Source of the DNA: Planctomycetia bacterium
GTDB taxonomy: Bacteria; Planctomycetota; Planctomycetia; Planctomycetales; Planctomycetaceae
DNA length: 50,391 nt
Direction of reading: 5' to 3'
NCBI GenBank assembly: GCA_016200145.1
Contig: JACQFH010000079.1
Coordinates: forward strand, 1 to 50,391
Shown here: positions 1 through 7,969 of the stretch, piece after piece
Layout: the number at the start of each line of letters is the position of its first letter
Position numbering within the stretch: the stretch's first letter is position 1
The notes under the pieces: generated by a model
The model's database searches: none
What the model saw: the letters and a program-made list of their open reading frames with translations, nothing else
What the model was told of the DNA's origin: nothing
Position numbers and translations under genes: made by a program

Positions 1-1
1 G

Positions 2-505
2 CGAGCGGCATCCGTCACGGCACTGCGACTGCGCGACACGTCGAAGGCGCTGCCGTACTACCTGCGGGCCCTGAAGAACAGCGTCAACATCGTCGTCAAC
101 CGGGCCGCCGATGCGCTGGCCCAGTTGGGGACCGAGGCGGTCATTCCGCAGTTGATCGACGCCCTGGTGACCCGGCACGTGTACGTCGAACTGGTGCCCG
201 ACATTGCGCCGGGGATCAGCACGAACGGAAATATGGTTCCCGTCGGGCAAGTGGTGCTGCCTCCCAGCATCGAGGCCCTGCTGGCAACGGGACAGCTTCC
301 CTACGGCGTGAGGGTCGAAGCGCCCGCCAGCAACGTGCGAATGAAGGAAATTACCTACGAAAAAGACGAAGAGAACCAGTCGGTGCTCGTGGCGCTGACG
401 GCGCTCACGAGCGAGGATTTCGGATACGACGAACCGGCCTGGAAGCGCTGGTACAGCGCGCAGAAGAACACCGCCGTCGGCAAGAAGCGCAAAGTCAGGC
501 CGTAG
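2..505 (+). CDS. HEAT-repeat-like protein, C-terminal part
   Basis: The reading frame is already open at the left edge of the window, so the start lies outside it; about 167 residues are visible. The N-terminal part shows an alpha-helical HEAT-like unit (alternating Ala/Leu with 'ADALAQLG' and '[10 protein letters not shown]'), the kind used as a protein-protein scaffold. A polar beta-rich stretch follows. The end reads '[13 protein letters not shown]', which resembles the closing segment of secreted planctomycete HEAT proteins in which a repeat array ends in an aromatic, Asp-rich motif. The Lys/Arg-rich tail ends at a TAG. The next gene starts 59 bp downstream on the same strand. The precise role is unknown. 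Confidence 0.7.
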   Translation, partial: RAASVTALRLRDTSKALPYYLRALKNSVNIVVNRAADALAQLGTEAVIPQLIDALVTRHVYVELVPDIAPGISTNGNMVPVGQVVLPPSIEALLATGQLPYGVRVEAPASNVRMKEITYEKDEENQSVLVALTALTSEDFGYDEPAWKRWYSAQKNTAVGKKRKVRP

Positions 506-564
506 TCGGGTCCCTCGAACCGCCGTTCATCGGGCTTGCATCCGAAGCCACTTGAGGACAGCGA

Positions 565-1446
565 ATGGAATCCGAACGGCGTGCTCTTCGCCAGCAGCTC
601 GAAGCCCTGTCTCTGGCGGGCCTGACGCACCTGCCGCGCCGGGAAGTGCGCGGCGCCGCTCTGCCCCGGACGGAGTTACTTGTCGCACCCCCCGTTGCGG
701 ATCGACCCGTCCCCATGCGCTCCCCGGCGCCCCCGCGGCCAATTGTCACACCGCCCGTAACGAAGAGTCCCATGAAGGAAAAAGCCGCCGTCAGTTCCGC
801 CCAGACTTTGTTCGACTCGCCCGAAGCCGTACCGCGTGTCGCGGCGCCCGAAACGCCGGCTGTTTCGCCGGCCGGAAAGCAACAGGCCCTGGCCGTGCTC
901 AATGAAATGGTGAAGGTCTGCACGCGCTGCACCGAACTGGCGGCGACGCGCACGCAAACGGTGTTCGGAGTGGGGAATCCCGCTGCCCGCGTTCTGTTCA
1001 TCGGGGAAGCGCCGGGGGCCGATGAAGACGCACAAGGAGAACCGTTCGTCGGCAGGGCGGGGCAGTTGCTGAATCAGATCATCGCCGCCTCGCGGCTGAA
1101 ACGCGAGGAAATCTACATCTGCAACGTGCTCAAGTGCCGGCCGCCTGGAAATCGCACTCCGTCGGAAGACGAAAGCGCCAATTGCCGCGAGTATCTGCTC
1201 GGTCAGCTTGCGGCGATCGACCCCGAATACATCGTGTGCTGGGGCGCGGTCGCGGCACAGAACCTGCTGACCTCGAAGTTGAGCATCGGCAAGCTGCGAG
1301 GCCGGTTTCAGCAGTATGGCCGGGCGAAGGTGTTGTGCACGTATCACCCTTCGTACCTGCTGCGCAATCCCGCCGCGAAGAAAGACGTCTGGCAGGACAT
1401 GCAGTTCCTGATGGCCGACATGGGCGTGGATTTGAAGAAAGCGTAG
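565..1446 (+). CDS. Type 4 uracil-DNA glycosylase (Fe-S, UdgA-like)
   Basis: Removes uracil from DNA at the start of base-excision repair. The family signature is clear: the motif-1 loop 'GEAPGADED', '[11 protein letters not shown]', and the motif-2 loop 'HPSYLLR' near the C-terminus. Four cysteines at about residues 119, 122, 191 and 207 have the CxxC...C...C spacing that binds the [4Fe-4S] cluster of family 4 and 5 enzymes. The protein is about 293 residues; the first 110 are a Pro/Arg-rich, low-complexity extension that the catalytic core does not need. The ATG at 565 follows a GAGG-type ribosome site. Family assignment is secure; any role for the extension is unknown. Confidence 0.92.
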   Translation: MESERRALRQQLEALSLAGLTHLPRREVRGAALPRTELLVAPPVADRPVPMRSPAPPRPIVTPPVTKSPMKEKAAVSSAQTLFDSPEAVPRVAAPETPAVSPAGKQQALAVLNEMVKVCTRCTELAATRTQTVFGVGNPAARVLFIGEAPGADEDAQGEPFVGRAGQLLNQIIAASRLKREEIYICNVLKCRPPGNRTPSEDESANCREYLLGQLAAIDPEYIVCWGAVAAQNLLTSKLSIGKLRGRFQQYGRAKVLCTYHPSYLLRNPAAKKDVWQDMQFLMADMGVDLKKA

Positions 1447-1617
1447 GCGCCCGCCACGGCTGCGCGCAGGCAATGCCAACAGTGGGAGGAACGGAGCGGC
1501 GAGAGGGGGAGAGACGAGAAAACGAGAAAAATTACGATGGCGAAGCCATCGTAATGTGTTCTGCTCTCGTGTCTCGCCTCTGCGTGCGAATGAAGAGACG
1601 GACTCGCGGCGCGCAGA

Positions 1618-2559
1618 CTATCCGGCGGAGAGCTGGAGCGTGCGCAGCTCGCGCGGCACCTGGAAGTGCACGTTTTCTTCGCGGACAGTGATCTCTTCGA
1701 CCTGCGCGTCGTAGGTCTTGCGCAGGTACGAAACGCATTCCTGCACGACGACCTCGGGCGCGCTGGCGCCGGCGGTGATCAGCACCGCCGAAACCCCGGC
1801 GAACCACTCGGGGCGCAGCTCGGAAATGCCGTCGATGAGATAGGCGGGTTTCCCCTGCTCGGTTGCCATTTCTCGCAGGCGCTGGCTGTTGGAGCTGTTC
1901 TGGCTCCCCAGCACGATGACGAGGTCGACGTCGGGAGTGAGAGCCGCGACGGCCTCCTGCCGGTTCGTCGTGGCGTAGCAGATGTCTTCTTTGGTGGGGC
2001 CGACGATGTCCGGAAAGCGCTGCTGGAGCCGTTCGATGACGCGGTTGGCTTCGTTGACGCTCAATGTCGTTTGCGTGAGGTACGCCAGCCTGGCGCCGGG
2101 GGGCACGTCGAGGCGGTCGACATCGTCGGCCGAATCGACAAGTGAAATCTTTCCCGGCGCTTCGCCCATCGTCCCGATGACCTCGTCGTGCCCCTCGTGG
2201 CCGATCAGGATGATGTGGTAGCCATCGCGTGAGAACCGCACCGCTTCGAGGTGCACTTTGGTGACCAGCGGGCAGGTGGCGTCGATCGTCCGCAGCCGGC
2301 GCTGCCGCGCCAGGTCGCGGACCTGCGGCGAGACTCCGTGAGCGCTATACAGCAGGATCGAGCCTTCGGGGACTTCGTCAATCGAGTCGACGAAGGTCAC
2401 GCCCTGTCCGGTGAACCGCTCGACGACGTACTTATTATGGACGATTTCGTGGTAGACGTAGATGCCGGTGCCGCAGACCTTGAGCGCCTGGTCGAGGCAC
2501 TCGATGGCCATGTTGACCCCGGCACAAAACCCGCGCGGATTCGCCAGCAGAACTTTCAA
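1618..2559 (-). CDS. ispH: 4-hydroxy-3-methylbut-2-enyl diphosphate reductase
   Basis: Last enzyme of the MEP isoprenoid pathway; converts HMBPP to IPP and DMAPP with a [4Fe-4S] cluster. The three cluster cysteines are visible in 'NPRGFCAGV', 'DATCPLVTK' and 'DICYATTNRQ', and the substrate-binding His motifs in 'YHEIVHNKYVV' and 'YSAHGVSP'. I place the start at the TTG at 2559: it gives 313 residues, the usual IspH length, puts 'KVLLANPRGFCAGV' at the very N-terminus as in the family, and has a GAGGGG ribosome site just upstream. The longer frame to 2772 runs through repeats and is not protein-like. A GAATTC-GCGA-GAATTC hairpin lies in the leader at 2587-2602. Confidence 0.93.
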   Translation of the reverse strand: MKVLLANPRGFCAGVNMAIECLDQALKVCGTGIYVYHEIVHNKYVVERFTGQGVTFVDSIDEVPEGSILLYSAHGVSPQVRDLARQRRLRTIDATCPLVTKVHLEAVRFSRDGYHIILIGHEGHDEVIGTMGEAPGKISLVDSADDVDRLDVPPGARLAYLTQTTLSVNEANRVIERLQQRFPDIVGPTKEDICYATTNRQEAVAALTPDVDLVIVLGSQNSSNSQRLREMATEQGKPAYLIDGISELRPEWFAGVSAVLITAGASAPEVVVQECVSYLRKTYDAQVEEITVREENVHFQVPRELRTLQLSAG

Positions 2560-2941
2560 TTGCCCCTCGTGTTCGGTTTTGTAGAGGAATTCGCGAGAAT
2601 TCCGCCTGCGTCGAGAACAAAGTCGGCGAAACGACGCCACGACCGAATTGTAGCAGATACCCCGAACAGCGGAACCCCGAGTGAGGCGTGAGGCGTGAGG
2701 CGTGAGAAACATGGAGACGACATTGCCGTGCGCGGTTGAGTCGCCGCGTGCTTGCCTCTTCGCGAGTCTCAAGCCTCAAGTCTCACCCTTGAGTCGCCGA
2801 GTGCTGGCCTCTTCACGAGTCTCAAGCCTCGCCCCTCAAGCCTGATCGAAGCCTTGAGCGTCGCGGGGGCGGCATTGCATAATGGAGGGAACCCAGATTG
2901 GCGGGGTGATCGGGGGCAATCCGGCGTCGGGAGAACGGGCG
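2560..2941. repeat. Intergenic stretch with tandem and direct repeats
   Basis: About 380 bases without a convincing gene between the divergent ispH and TPR genes. It holds a short hairpin (2587-2602), a 7-bp tandem array of the unit GTGAGGC at about 2682-2708, and an imperfect direct repeat of about 43 bp with a 53-bp period (2736-2778 and 2789-2831, both starting TTGAGTCGCC and ending with CAAGCCTC). The two divergent promoters must lie in this interval, but I could not identify either with confidence. Confidence 0.7.
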
Positions 2942-3469
2942 ATGGACGACAAGGCGCGCAATCGGCGCCTGAAATTGCTGGCGGCGTGCGAGGGATACAC
3001 GGCGCTGGGAATGTACCAGCACGCGCTTGAGTCGCTCGGCAAAATCACATGCGATGACGGGGCGGTCTTCGACGTGAATATCCGCCGCGGCGAAGTGCTT
3101 CGGCAGCTCGAGCGGCACGACGAGGCGCTCGTCGCGTTCCACCGAGCGTTCGACGACAACCCCGACGACGTCGATCTGCTGATGGCGATGGCCTGGTGCT
3201 ACAAGCGCACGAACCAGTTGCCCCGCGCCATCACGTCGATGGAACAGGCCTACCGGATCGCTCCCAAACAGCCGGTCATCCTGTACAATCTGTCGTGCTA
3301 CTGGTCGCTGGCGGGGAACAAGATGCAGTCGCTGTCGTGGCTCGGCAGGGCACTGCGGATGGACAAGGGGCTCCGCCGGCTCATCGACGACGAATCGGAT
3401 TTCGATCCGCTCCGCCACGATCCGGACTTCCAGATGATCCTGGGAGCGATCGACCAGAAAAAGGGGTAA
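2942..3469 (+). CDS. TPR-repeat protein
   Basis: A helical protein of about 175 residues with tetratricopeptide units: 'YTALGMYQHALESLGK', 'LRQLERHDEALVAFHRAF', 'MAWCYKRTNQLPRAITSMEQAY' and a more degenerate unit 'YNLSCYWSLAGNKMQSLSWL'. The end, 'DDESDFDPLRHDPDFQMIL', is the usual C-terminal cap of small TPR proteins. There is no signal peptide, so it is probably a cytoplasmic scaffold or chaperone-like adaptor. The ATG at 2942 has a GGAGAA ribosome site; an in-frame ATG at 2882 would add 20 residues of unconvincing sequence. Partner unknown. Confidence 0.8.
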   Translation: MDDKARNRRLKLLAACEGYTALGMYQHALESLGKITCDDGAVFDVNIRRGEVLRQLERHDEALVAFHRAFDDNPDDVDLLMAMAWCYKRTNQLPRAITSMEQAYRIAPKQPVILYNLSCYWSLAGNKMQSLSWLGRALRMDKGLRRLIDDESDFDPLRHDPDFQMILGAIDQKKG

Positions 3470-3471
3470 CA

Positions 3472-3490
3472 CCGAGTACTCAGTACTCGG
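3472..3490. repeat. Palindrome CCGAGTACT-C-AGTACTCGG
   Basis: A perfect 9-bp inverted repeat around a single C, starting three bases after the TPR stop codon. The same GAGTACTCAGTACTC core recurs at about 27,671-27,686 in the gap between the LRR and GTPase genes, so this is an interspersed repeat and not a gene-specific operator. It has no U-tract and is not a classical terminator. Confidence 0.6.
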
Positions 3491-3509
3491 GAATTCAGAC
3501 AGGAAAAAA

Positions 3510-4784
3510 ATGCGCAAGATTACGCTGGCAATTGTTGCGGTATTACTTCTCGTGACTGCCCCATCCGCCCGGGCCGAGAACTGGCCGGGGTGGCGCGGGC
3601 CGCGGGGGGACGGTACGAGCCAGGAACGCGGCGTTCCCGTCCGCTGGAGCGACAGCGAGAACATCGTCTGGCAGACGCCGCTGGCGCACCGCGGGCATGC
3701 GTCGCCGGTCGTCTGGGAAAATCGCATCTTTCTCGTGGGCACCGATCTCGAACGCCAGGACAGGACGCTCTCGGCCTTCGACCGGAAGACCGGCCGCGAG
3801 CTCTGGTCGAAGCGAGTCGTCCATACGCCTCTCGAACGCAAACACCAGCTTAACAGTTTTGCGTCGAGCACGCCGGTCGTGGACGGCGAGAGGATCTACG
3901 TCAGCTTTCTCGACGAAGGCAAGATGTTCGCCGCGGCTTACGACTTCGAGGGGAATGAGCTGTGGAAAGTGCGCCCGGGCGCGTTCTCGAGCGTCCACGG
4001 CTACTGCAGTTCGCCGGTGCTGTTCGAAGACAAGCTGATCATCAACGGCGATCACGACGGCGACGCGTACCTGATCGCCCTCAATAAGACGAACGGTGAG
4101 ACGATCTGGAAGACGCCCCGCGAGAACCGCACGCGCAGCTACTGCACGCCGATCATTCGCGAAATCGACGGGCGGACGCAAATGGTGCTGTCGGGGAACA
4201 AGTGTGTGGCCAGTTACGATCCGCACGACGGCGCGCGGCACTGGATCGTCGACGGCCCGACCGAACAATTCGTGGCGTCGGTCGTGTACAGCCACGGGCT
4301 GTTGTTCGTGACGGGGGGCTTTCCCGAACATCATGTGCTGACGATCAAGCCGCAGGGGGCAGGCAACGTCACCAGCTCGCACGTCGCCTGGCACCACACG
4401 GGGAAACTGGCGTCGTATGTGCCGTCGCCCATCGCGGTCGCGAACTATTTTATCGTCGTTTCTGACGACGGACTGGCAACCTGCCTCGACGCACAATCCG
4501 GGAAAGAGCAATGGTCGCAGAAGCTCAGCCGGCACGTGAGCGCGTCGCTTGTGGAGGCCGGCGGGCTCGTTTACGTGCTCGACGACAACGGAGTGACCCA
4601 CGTCATCAAACCGGGCCCGAAGTTCGAAGCGGTGGCCGTCAACCGGCTGCTGAAGCCGGCGGAAGGGGACGACGACCGCGACGTGTGCTCTGCCTCGCCG
4701 GCGATCAGCCAGGGGCAGATCTTCATCCGGTCGGACAAAACGCTCTACTGCATCGGCAAACCGTCGCCGATCGCTCAAAAGTAG
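3510..4784 (+). CDS. Secreted PQQ-like beta-propeller protein
   Basis: A 424-residue protein with a clear Sec signal peptide (residues 1-22, hydrophobic core ending 'PSARA') and then repeated beta-propeller blades of the PQQ/BamB type: 'LSAFDRKTGRELWSK', 'AAYDFEGNELWKV', 'LIALNKTNGETIWKT', 'TCLDAQSGKEQW'. The blades carry the AxD(x)nG(x)nW-like repeats of this fold. It is about the length of BamB but lacks a lipobox. In planctomycetes such proteins are abundant and mostly uncharacterised; no quinone-dehydrogenase residues can be assigned, so I call the fold only. It starts 40 bp after the TPR gene and may be co-transcribed with it. Confidence 0.85.
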   Translation: MRKITLAIVAVLLLVTAPSARAENWPGWRGPRGDGTSQERGVPVRWSDSENIVWQTPLAHRGHASPVVWENRIFLVGTDLERQDRTLSAFDRKTGRELWSKRVVHTPLERKHQLNSFASSTPVVDGERIYVSFLDEGKMFAAAYDFEGNELWKVRPGAFSSVHGYCSSPVLFEDKLIINGDHDGDAYLIALNKTNGETIWKTPRENRTRSYCTPIIREIDGRTQMVLSGNKCVASYDPHDGARHWIVDGPTEQFVASVVYSHGLLFVTGGFPEHHVLTIKPQGAGNVTSSHVAWHHTGKLASYVPSPIAVANYFIVVSDDGLATCLDAQSGKEQWSQKLSRHVSASLVEAGGLVYVLDDNGVTHVIKPGPKFEAVAVNRLLKPAEGDDDRDVCSASPAISQGQIFIRSDKTLYCIGKPSPIAQK

Positions 4785-4837
4785 GTCCCGCCGGGCGGGC
4801 GGGATCTGCGTCGCCCTCTGCGGGCCCGATGGCAGGC

Positions 4838-4870
4838 GACGCACCCGGGGACTTACGTCCCCGGCTCACC
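4838..4870. repeat. Interspersed palindrome family A, copy 1
   Basis: GACGCACCCGGGGAC-TTAC-GTCCCCGGCTCACC, a hairpin with an 8-bp stem and TTAC loop (GTAA on the other strand), lying between the convergent PQQ and Mrp genes, 7 bp from the Mrp stop. Six related copies occur in this window. Here it may also act as a bidirectional end-of-transcript hairpin. Confidence 0.75.
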
Positions 4871-4877
4871 AGGGCGT

Positions 4878-5969
4878 TCAGAGCATCTCCAGCGTCGGCA
4901 TGGCGGGGGTTTCGAGCAGCGTGCGGGCGATCTGGATGGCGGTCTGTTCGCAGATGTTCATCAGGTGGCCGCGCGACGGGCAGCTCTCGGCGAATAAGTC
5001 GCGGATTCTTCCGGCGTCTCCGTTGACGCGGATCTGCGCGTCGATCGGAATCTCCCCCAGGAACGGCACGTGCATCTCGGCGGCTTTCTGCTTCGCGCCG
5101 CCGCGGCCGAAGATGTCGCCCGACATGTTCTCGACGAGGCCCAGCACGGGGATCTTCACCTTTCGAAACATGTTGATCGCCTTGACGGCATCCAGCAGGG
5201 CCAACTGCTGCGGAGTACAGACGACAACGGCCCCGGCGAGGCCCAGAAGCTGCGACAGGGTGAGCGCGATGTCGCCGGTACCGGGGGGCAGGTCGATGAT
5301 CAGGTAATCGAGCTCGCCCCAGGCCGTCTCCGCGAGGAACTGGCGGATCGTGCCGTGCAAGATCGGGCCGCGGACAATGATCGGCTCGTCGGGCCCCACG
5401 AGAAATCCGATCGACATCACCTTGAGCCCCTCGGCGTCGATCGGCTGGATGCGGCGGACCGCTTTGCCGTCGGGGCCCTGCTCCTCGGCGATTTCGGGAC
5501 GGTGCCCCGGCCCGCTCACGCCCAAGAGGTGTGGAATGCTGGGGCCGTAAATGTCGGCATCCATCAGGCCCACCCGGGCGCCGCACAATTGCAGGCCGAC
5601 GGCAAGCGAGGCGGCCACGGTGCTCTTGCCCACGCCCCCCTTGCCACTGCCGACGGCGATGACGTTCTGGGCCCGCAGCCCGATCGCGCCTCCCGACTGC
5701 TTGCCCTTCACGTGAGCGTCGAACTTCACATCGACGTGGCCGATGCCCGGGATCTTCGCGCTCAGCACGGCTTGAATCGCCTGGCTGATGCGTTCGCGAC
5801 GCGGGTACGCGGGGGTGGGAAGATGAATCGTCGCACTGACGGCATTACCGGCGCCGATCTCGATCGGCCCGACCATGTCGAGATCGACGAGAGAGCGGCC
5901 GATTTCCGGATCGTTGACGGCTTTCAGGGACTCACGGACCTGGGATTCAGTAATTGTCGCAGCGCACAT
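4878..5969 (-). CDS. Mrp/NBP35-family P-loop ATPase (Fe-S carrier type)
   Basis: A 363-residue ATPase of the Mrp/ApbC/Nbp35 family, which carry or insert iron-sulphur clusters. Residues 1-80 form an MIP18/DUF59-type domain ('VNDPEIGRSLVDLDMV'). The deviant Walker A 'GSGKGGVGKST' is near residue 110, followed by the switch segments 'LMDADIYGPS' and 'LIIDLPPGTGD'. The family's CxxC pair, normally between 'VENMS' and 'DIFG', is missing: the protein reads 'LVENMSGDIFGRGG'. The ferredoxin gene lies 188 bp upstream on the same strand. Without the cysteines, cluster carriage as usually described is doubtful. Confidence 0.9.
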   Translation of the reverse strand: MCAATITESQVRESLKAVNDPEIGRSLVDLDMVGPIEIGAGNAVSATIHLPTPAYPRRERISQAIQAVLSAKIPGIGHVDVKFDAHVKGKQSGGAIGLRAQNVIAVGSGKGGVGKSTVAASLAVGLQLCGARVGLMDADIYGPSIPHLLGVSGPGHRPEIAEEQGPDGKAVRRIQPIDAEGLKVMSIGFLVGPDEPIIVRGPILHGTIRQFLAETAWGELDYLIIDLPPGTGDIALTLSQLLGLAGAVVVCTPQQLALLDAVKAINMFRKVKIPVLGLVENMSGDIFGRGGAKQKAAEMHVPFLGEIPIDAQIRVNGDAGRIRDLFAESCPSRGHLMNICEQTAIQIARTLLETPAMPTLEML

Positions 5970-6157
5970 TTCGTACAGCAGCCTTCAGCGGTTCGTCAGA
6001 GGTGTTGGAATTGGTGCCTGCAAATTCTTGCAAGGCATTGGCAGGAACACAAGGGGGGAACTGGATTGACTGAACGTCGAACATCGAACGTCGAATGGTT
6101 TTGCCGGGGCTGGCAGCGCGAGCGTGCCCCGGCCGCTTTTTCGGCGGCCGGGGCACT

Positions 6158-6358
6158 TCACCAGTCTTGCGTGCGCATCGTGATGGCCGTGGCGGGGCAG
6201 ACGGCTTCGCACACGGCGCAGTTGATGCAGGCCTGCGGGACGAGCACGACTTCACAGTCGCGGGCGATCGACAGGCATTCCGTGGGGCAGACGTCGACGC
6301 AGTCGCCGCACAGCGTGCAAAGGCGCGAGTCGACATCGGGCAGGAGCTGGCGGGACAC
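6158..6358 (-). CDS. Small 2[4Fe-4S] ferredoxin
   Basis: A 66-residue bacterial-type ferredoxin and electron carrier. Both cluster motifs are complete: 'CTLCGDCVDVCP' near the N-terminus and 'CINCAVCEAVCP' near the C-terminus. It is cytoplasmic, with no signal. It lies upstream of the Mrp ATPase on the same strand; the 188 bp between them contain a short tandem array (about 6,071-6,097). Its electron partner cannot be read from this locus; a link to Fe-S maturation is inference from adjacency. Confidence 0.9.
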   Translation of the reverse strand: MSRQLLPDVDSRLCTLCGDCVDVCPTECLSIARDCEVVLVPQACINCAVCEAVCPATAITMRTQDW

Positions 6359-6439
6359 GAATCGTGATTTCGGATCTGGGATTTCGGATTTCGAATCTGT
6401 TTAGCGGCGAGGCGCAGCCGAGTCCCTATTGATTCTCGC

Positions 6440-7591
6440 TCACTTCAACCGTCTCATCGCCTTCAGCATATCAGTTTCGAGCTGTTGCAGATCGTCGCCG
6501 AAGGCGGCGCGGAACTCGGCGAGGCGTTCTTCGGGGGTGTCGATGACCAGCCGTGGTTTCGACGACAGCGCATTCAGGTATTTGACGTACGCCTCTTTCT
6601 TCGAGCGAATGAGATAGAAGCTTAGGGCCCAGGCCTCGGCATAAGCGTCGGCCGCGGCTTCGGCCTCGTTGAAGCGGGCGTCGGACGAGAGCAGGGTCTT
6701 CAGCGAATCGGGCTTGCGGCGGCCGGCGGAGAGAAAATTGCGGAATTGCCCCAGGCGCTCATCATTGACGGCGCCGGCCGTTTTCCAGCCGGTCTTGCTC
6801 GACAGGTCGGGGGTTTCGAAATACATCGCCATGCCTTCTACGAGCCACAGCGGATTGTCGGCATAGCGCGTGTGCATGCCGCTGTTGAATGCGATCTGGT
6901 GCGTCGCCTCGTGGATCACGGTGGCGATGTTGTATGGAACGGCGGAGACCTGCCGGTTGATGTCCGAGGCGTCGCCGATGGGCGTGGCGTCGGACGACGT
7001 CAGGTCGTACAGCACCATCCGGTTGGTGCCGATGGAGTAATAGCCCTTGGCCGAAGCGACGTCGGCGCCGGCGTCTTTCGTGGCGAAGGCGGCGAATTCC
7101 TTTTCGGTGGCAAAGACGAGGGCCACCAGGGGAAACTCCGGCTCGACGAGCTTCATGCCGCGCTGCTTCCAGTAGTTATGAAACGACAAGTACAGCCGTT
7201 CGAACAGCGCCCCGCACCACTGCGCGTAACCCCGCCGGGCGCTGGTGCAGATCACGTAATGCTTCGTGACGACAGTGTCGAATTCGCGCCCTAGCTCGGC
7301 CTGCAACTGTTTGGCGAGGGCCGCATGGGGCAGCGGGCGAAAGGGTTCTCGCGCGTCGTCGCGCGAAACGAGCTGCGGCTTGTCGATCGTCCACAGGCGG
7401 CCGTCCTGCCCGATCAATAGCAGGCCCCCATCGTCGGCCTCGGTGAGAATTTTGCCCGCGACCTCGTGCGCCTGTGCGTCGTCGTCGCGCCATTTCAGCC
7501 GTTCGAGCGCGGGACTGGCGCCCGTTTGCGCCGCGGCGCTGCGCGCGAGAAAGGCCAGCAGCGACAAGATCAACAGTGCGATGCGACGCAT
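6440..7591 (-). CDS. DUF1570-family secreted zinc-peptidase-like protein
   Basis: 383 residues starting at 'MRRIALLILSLLAFLARSAAA', a signal peptide; this start (7591) is preferred over the longer open frame to 7708 because it makes the signal N-terminal. The C-terminal half has 'VIHEATHQIAFNSG', an HExxH zinc motif, followed about 20 residues later by 'WLVEGMAMYFE', the gluzincin-type glutamate arrangement seen in DUF1570. The N-terminal part is a short beta-rich domain ('EVAGKILTEADDGGLLLIGQDGRLW') typical of planctomycete members. It is probably an exported protease or binding protein; the substrate is unknown. Confidence 0.82.
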   Translation of the reverse strand: MRRIALLILSLLAFLARSAAAQTGASPALERLKWRDDDAQAHEVAGKILTEADDGGLLLIGQDGRLWTIDKPQLVSRDDAREPFRPLPHAALAKQLQAELGREFDTVVTKHYVICTSARRGYAQWCGALFERLYLSFHNYWKQRGMKLVEPEFPLVALVFATEKEFAAFATKDAGADVASAKGYYSIGTNRMVLYDLTSSDATPIGDASDINRQVSAVPYNIATVIHEATHQIAFNSGMHTRYADNPLWLVEGMAMYFETPDLSSKTGWKTAGAVNDERLGQFRNFLSAGRRKPDSLKTLLSSDARFNEAEAAADAYAEAWALSFYLIRSKKEAYVKYLNALSSKPRLVIDTPEERLAEFRAAFGDDLQQLETDMLKAMRRLK

Positions 7592-7969
7592 GCACGTAGT
7601 ATGACGCGCAGCGCGACGCGTGGGAATGCTTATTGTTTCGCGCCGCTCGTTTCGTGTTGCTTGGACGCTCATGAGCCTGCAAAACCTGCTGGAAAAGATC
7701 ACGAACAAGCACGAGGAACGCCAACGGTCCCGGGTGGCCGAATACCTGGTGGTGTGAACGATTACTGAGCTGGTTACCGCGCAAGGTTACGATTTCCTCA
7801 GGTTACAAATCCTTCAGGGTGAGACCTCATCGGGCCAACTCGGGTTTTCATCGTATGCTTGTTCGGAAACAATAGAGGTCCTCAACGACACCGATTTTTT
7901 CCTTATCGAGCCCCCTCCCGGCCACCCTGTCTGGGTCAGACTCTGTTCCGAAAGGCACGCACCAGCAAC
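7592..7969. other. Gap upstream of the efflux operon
   Basis: About 380 bases between the divergent DUF1570 and efflux adaptor genes. A 28-codon frame at 7671-7757 (+) starts ATG and reads 'MSLQNLLEKITNKHEERQRSR...'; it looks coding-like (charged helix) but has no clear ribosome site and may be the remnant of a longer gene. Three copies of GGTTAC follow at 7772, 7785 and 7801, a possible binding site for the regulator of the efflux genes. No -35/-10 pair is convincing. Confidence 0.45.

Noticed and set aside
1499-1535. A terminator or small RNA in the GA-rich stretch after the glycosylase gene
   Set aside because: The stretch is a degenerate GAGAAACGAG micro-repeat shared with other gaps and shows no stem plus U-tract.
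2682-2831. A CRISPR array
   Set aside because: The repeats are contiguous or only two copies, with no unique spacers of even length and no cas genes in the window.
5070-6404. A 444-residue plus-strand open frame over the Mrp gene
   Set aside because: Shadow of the Mrp and ferredoxin genes, whose motifs on the minus strand are decisive.
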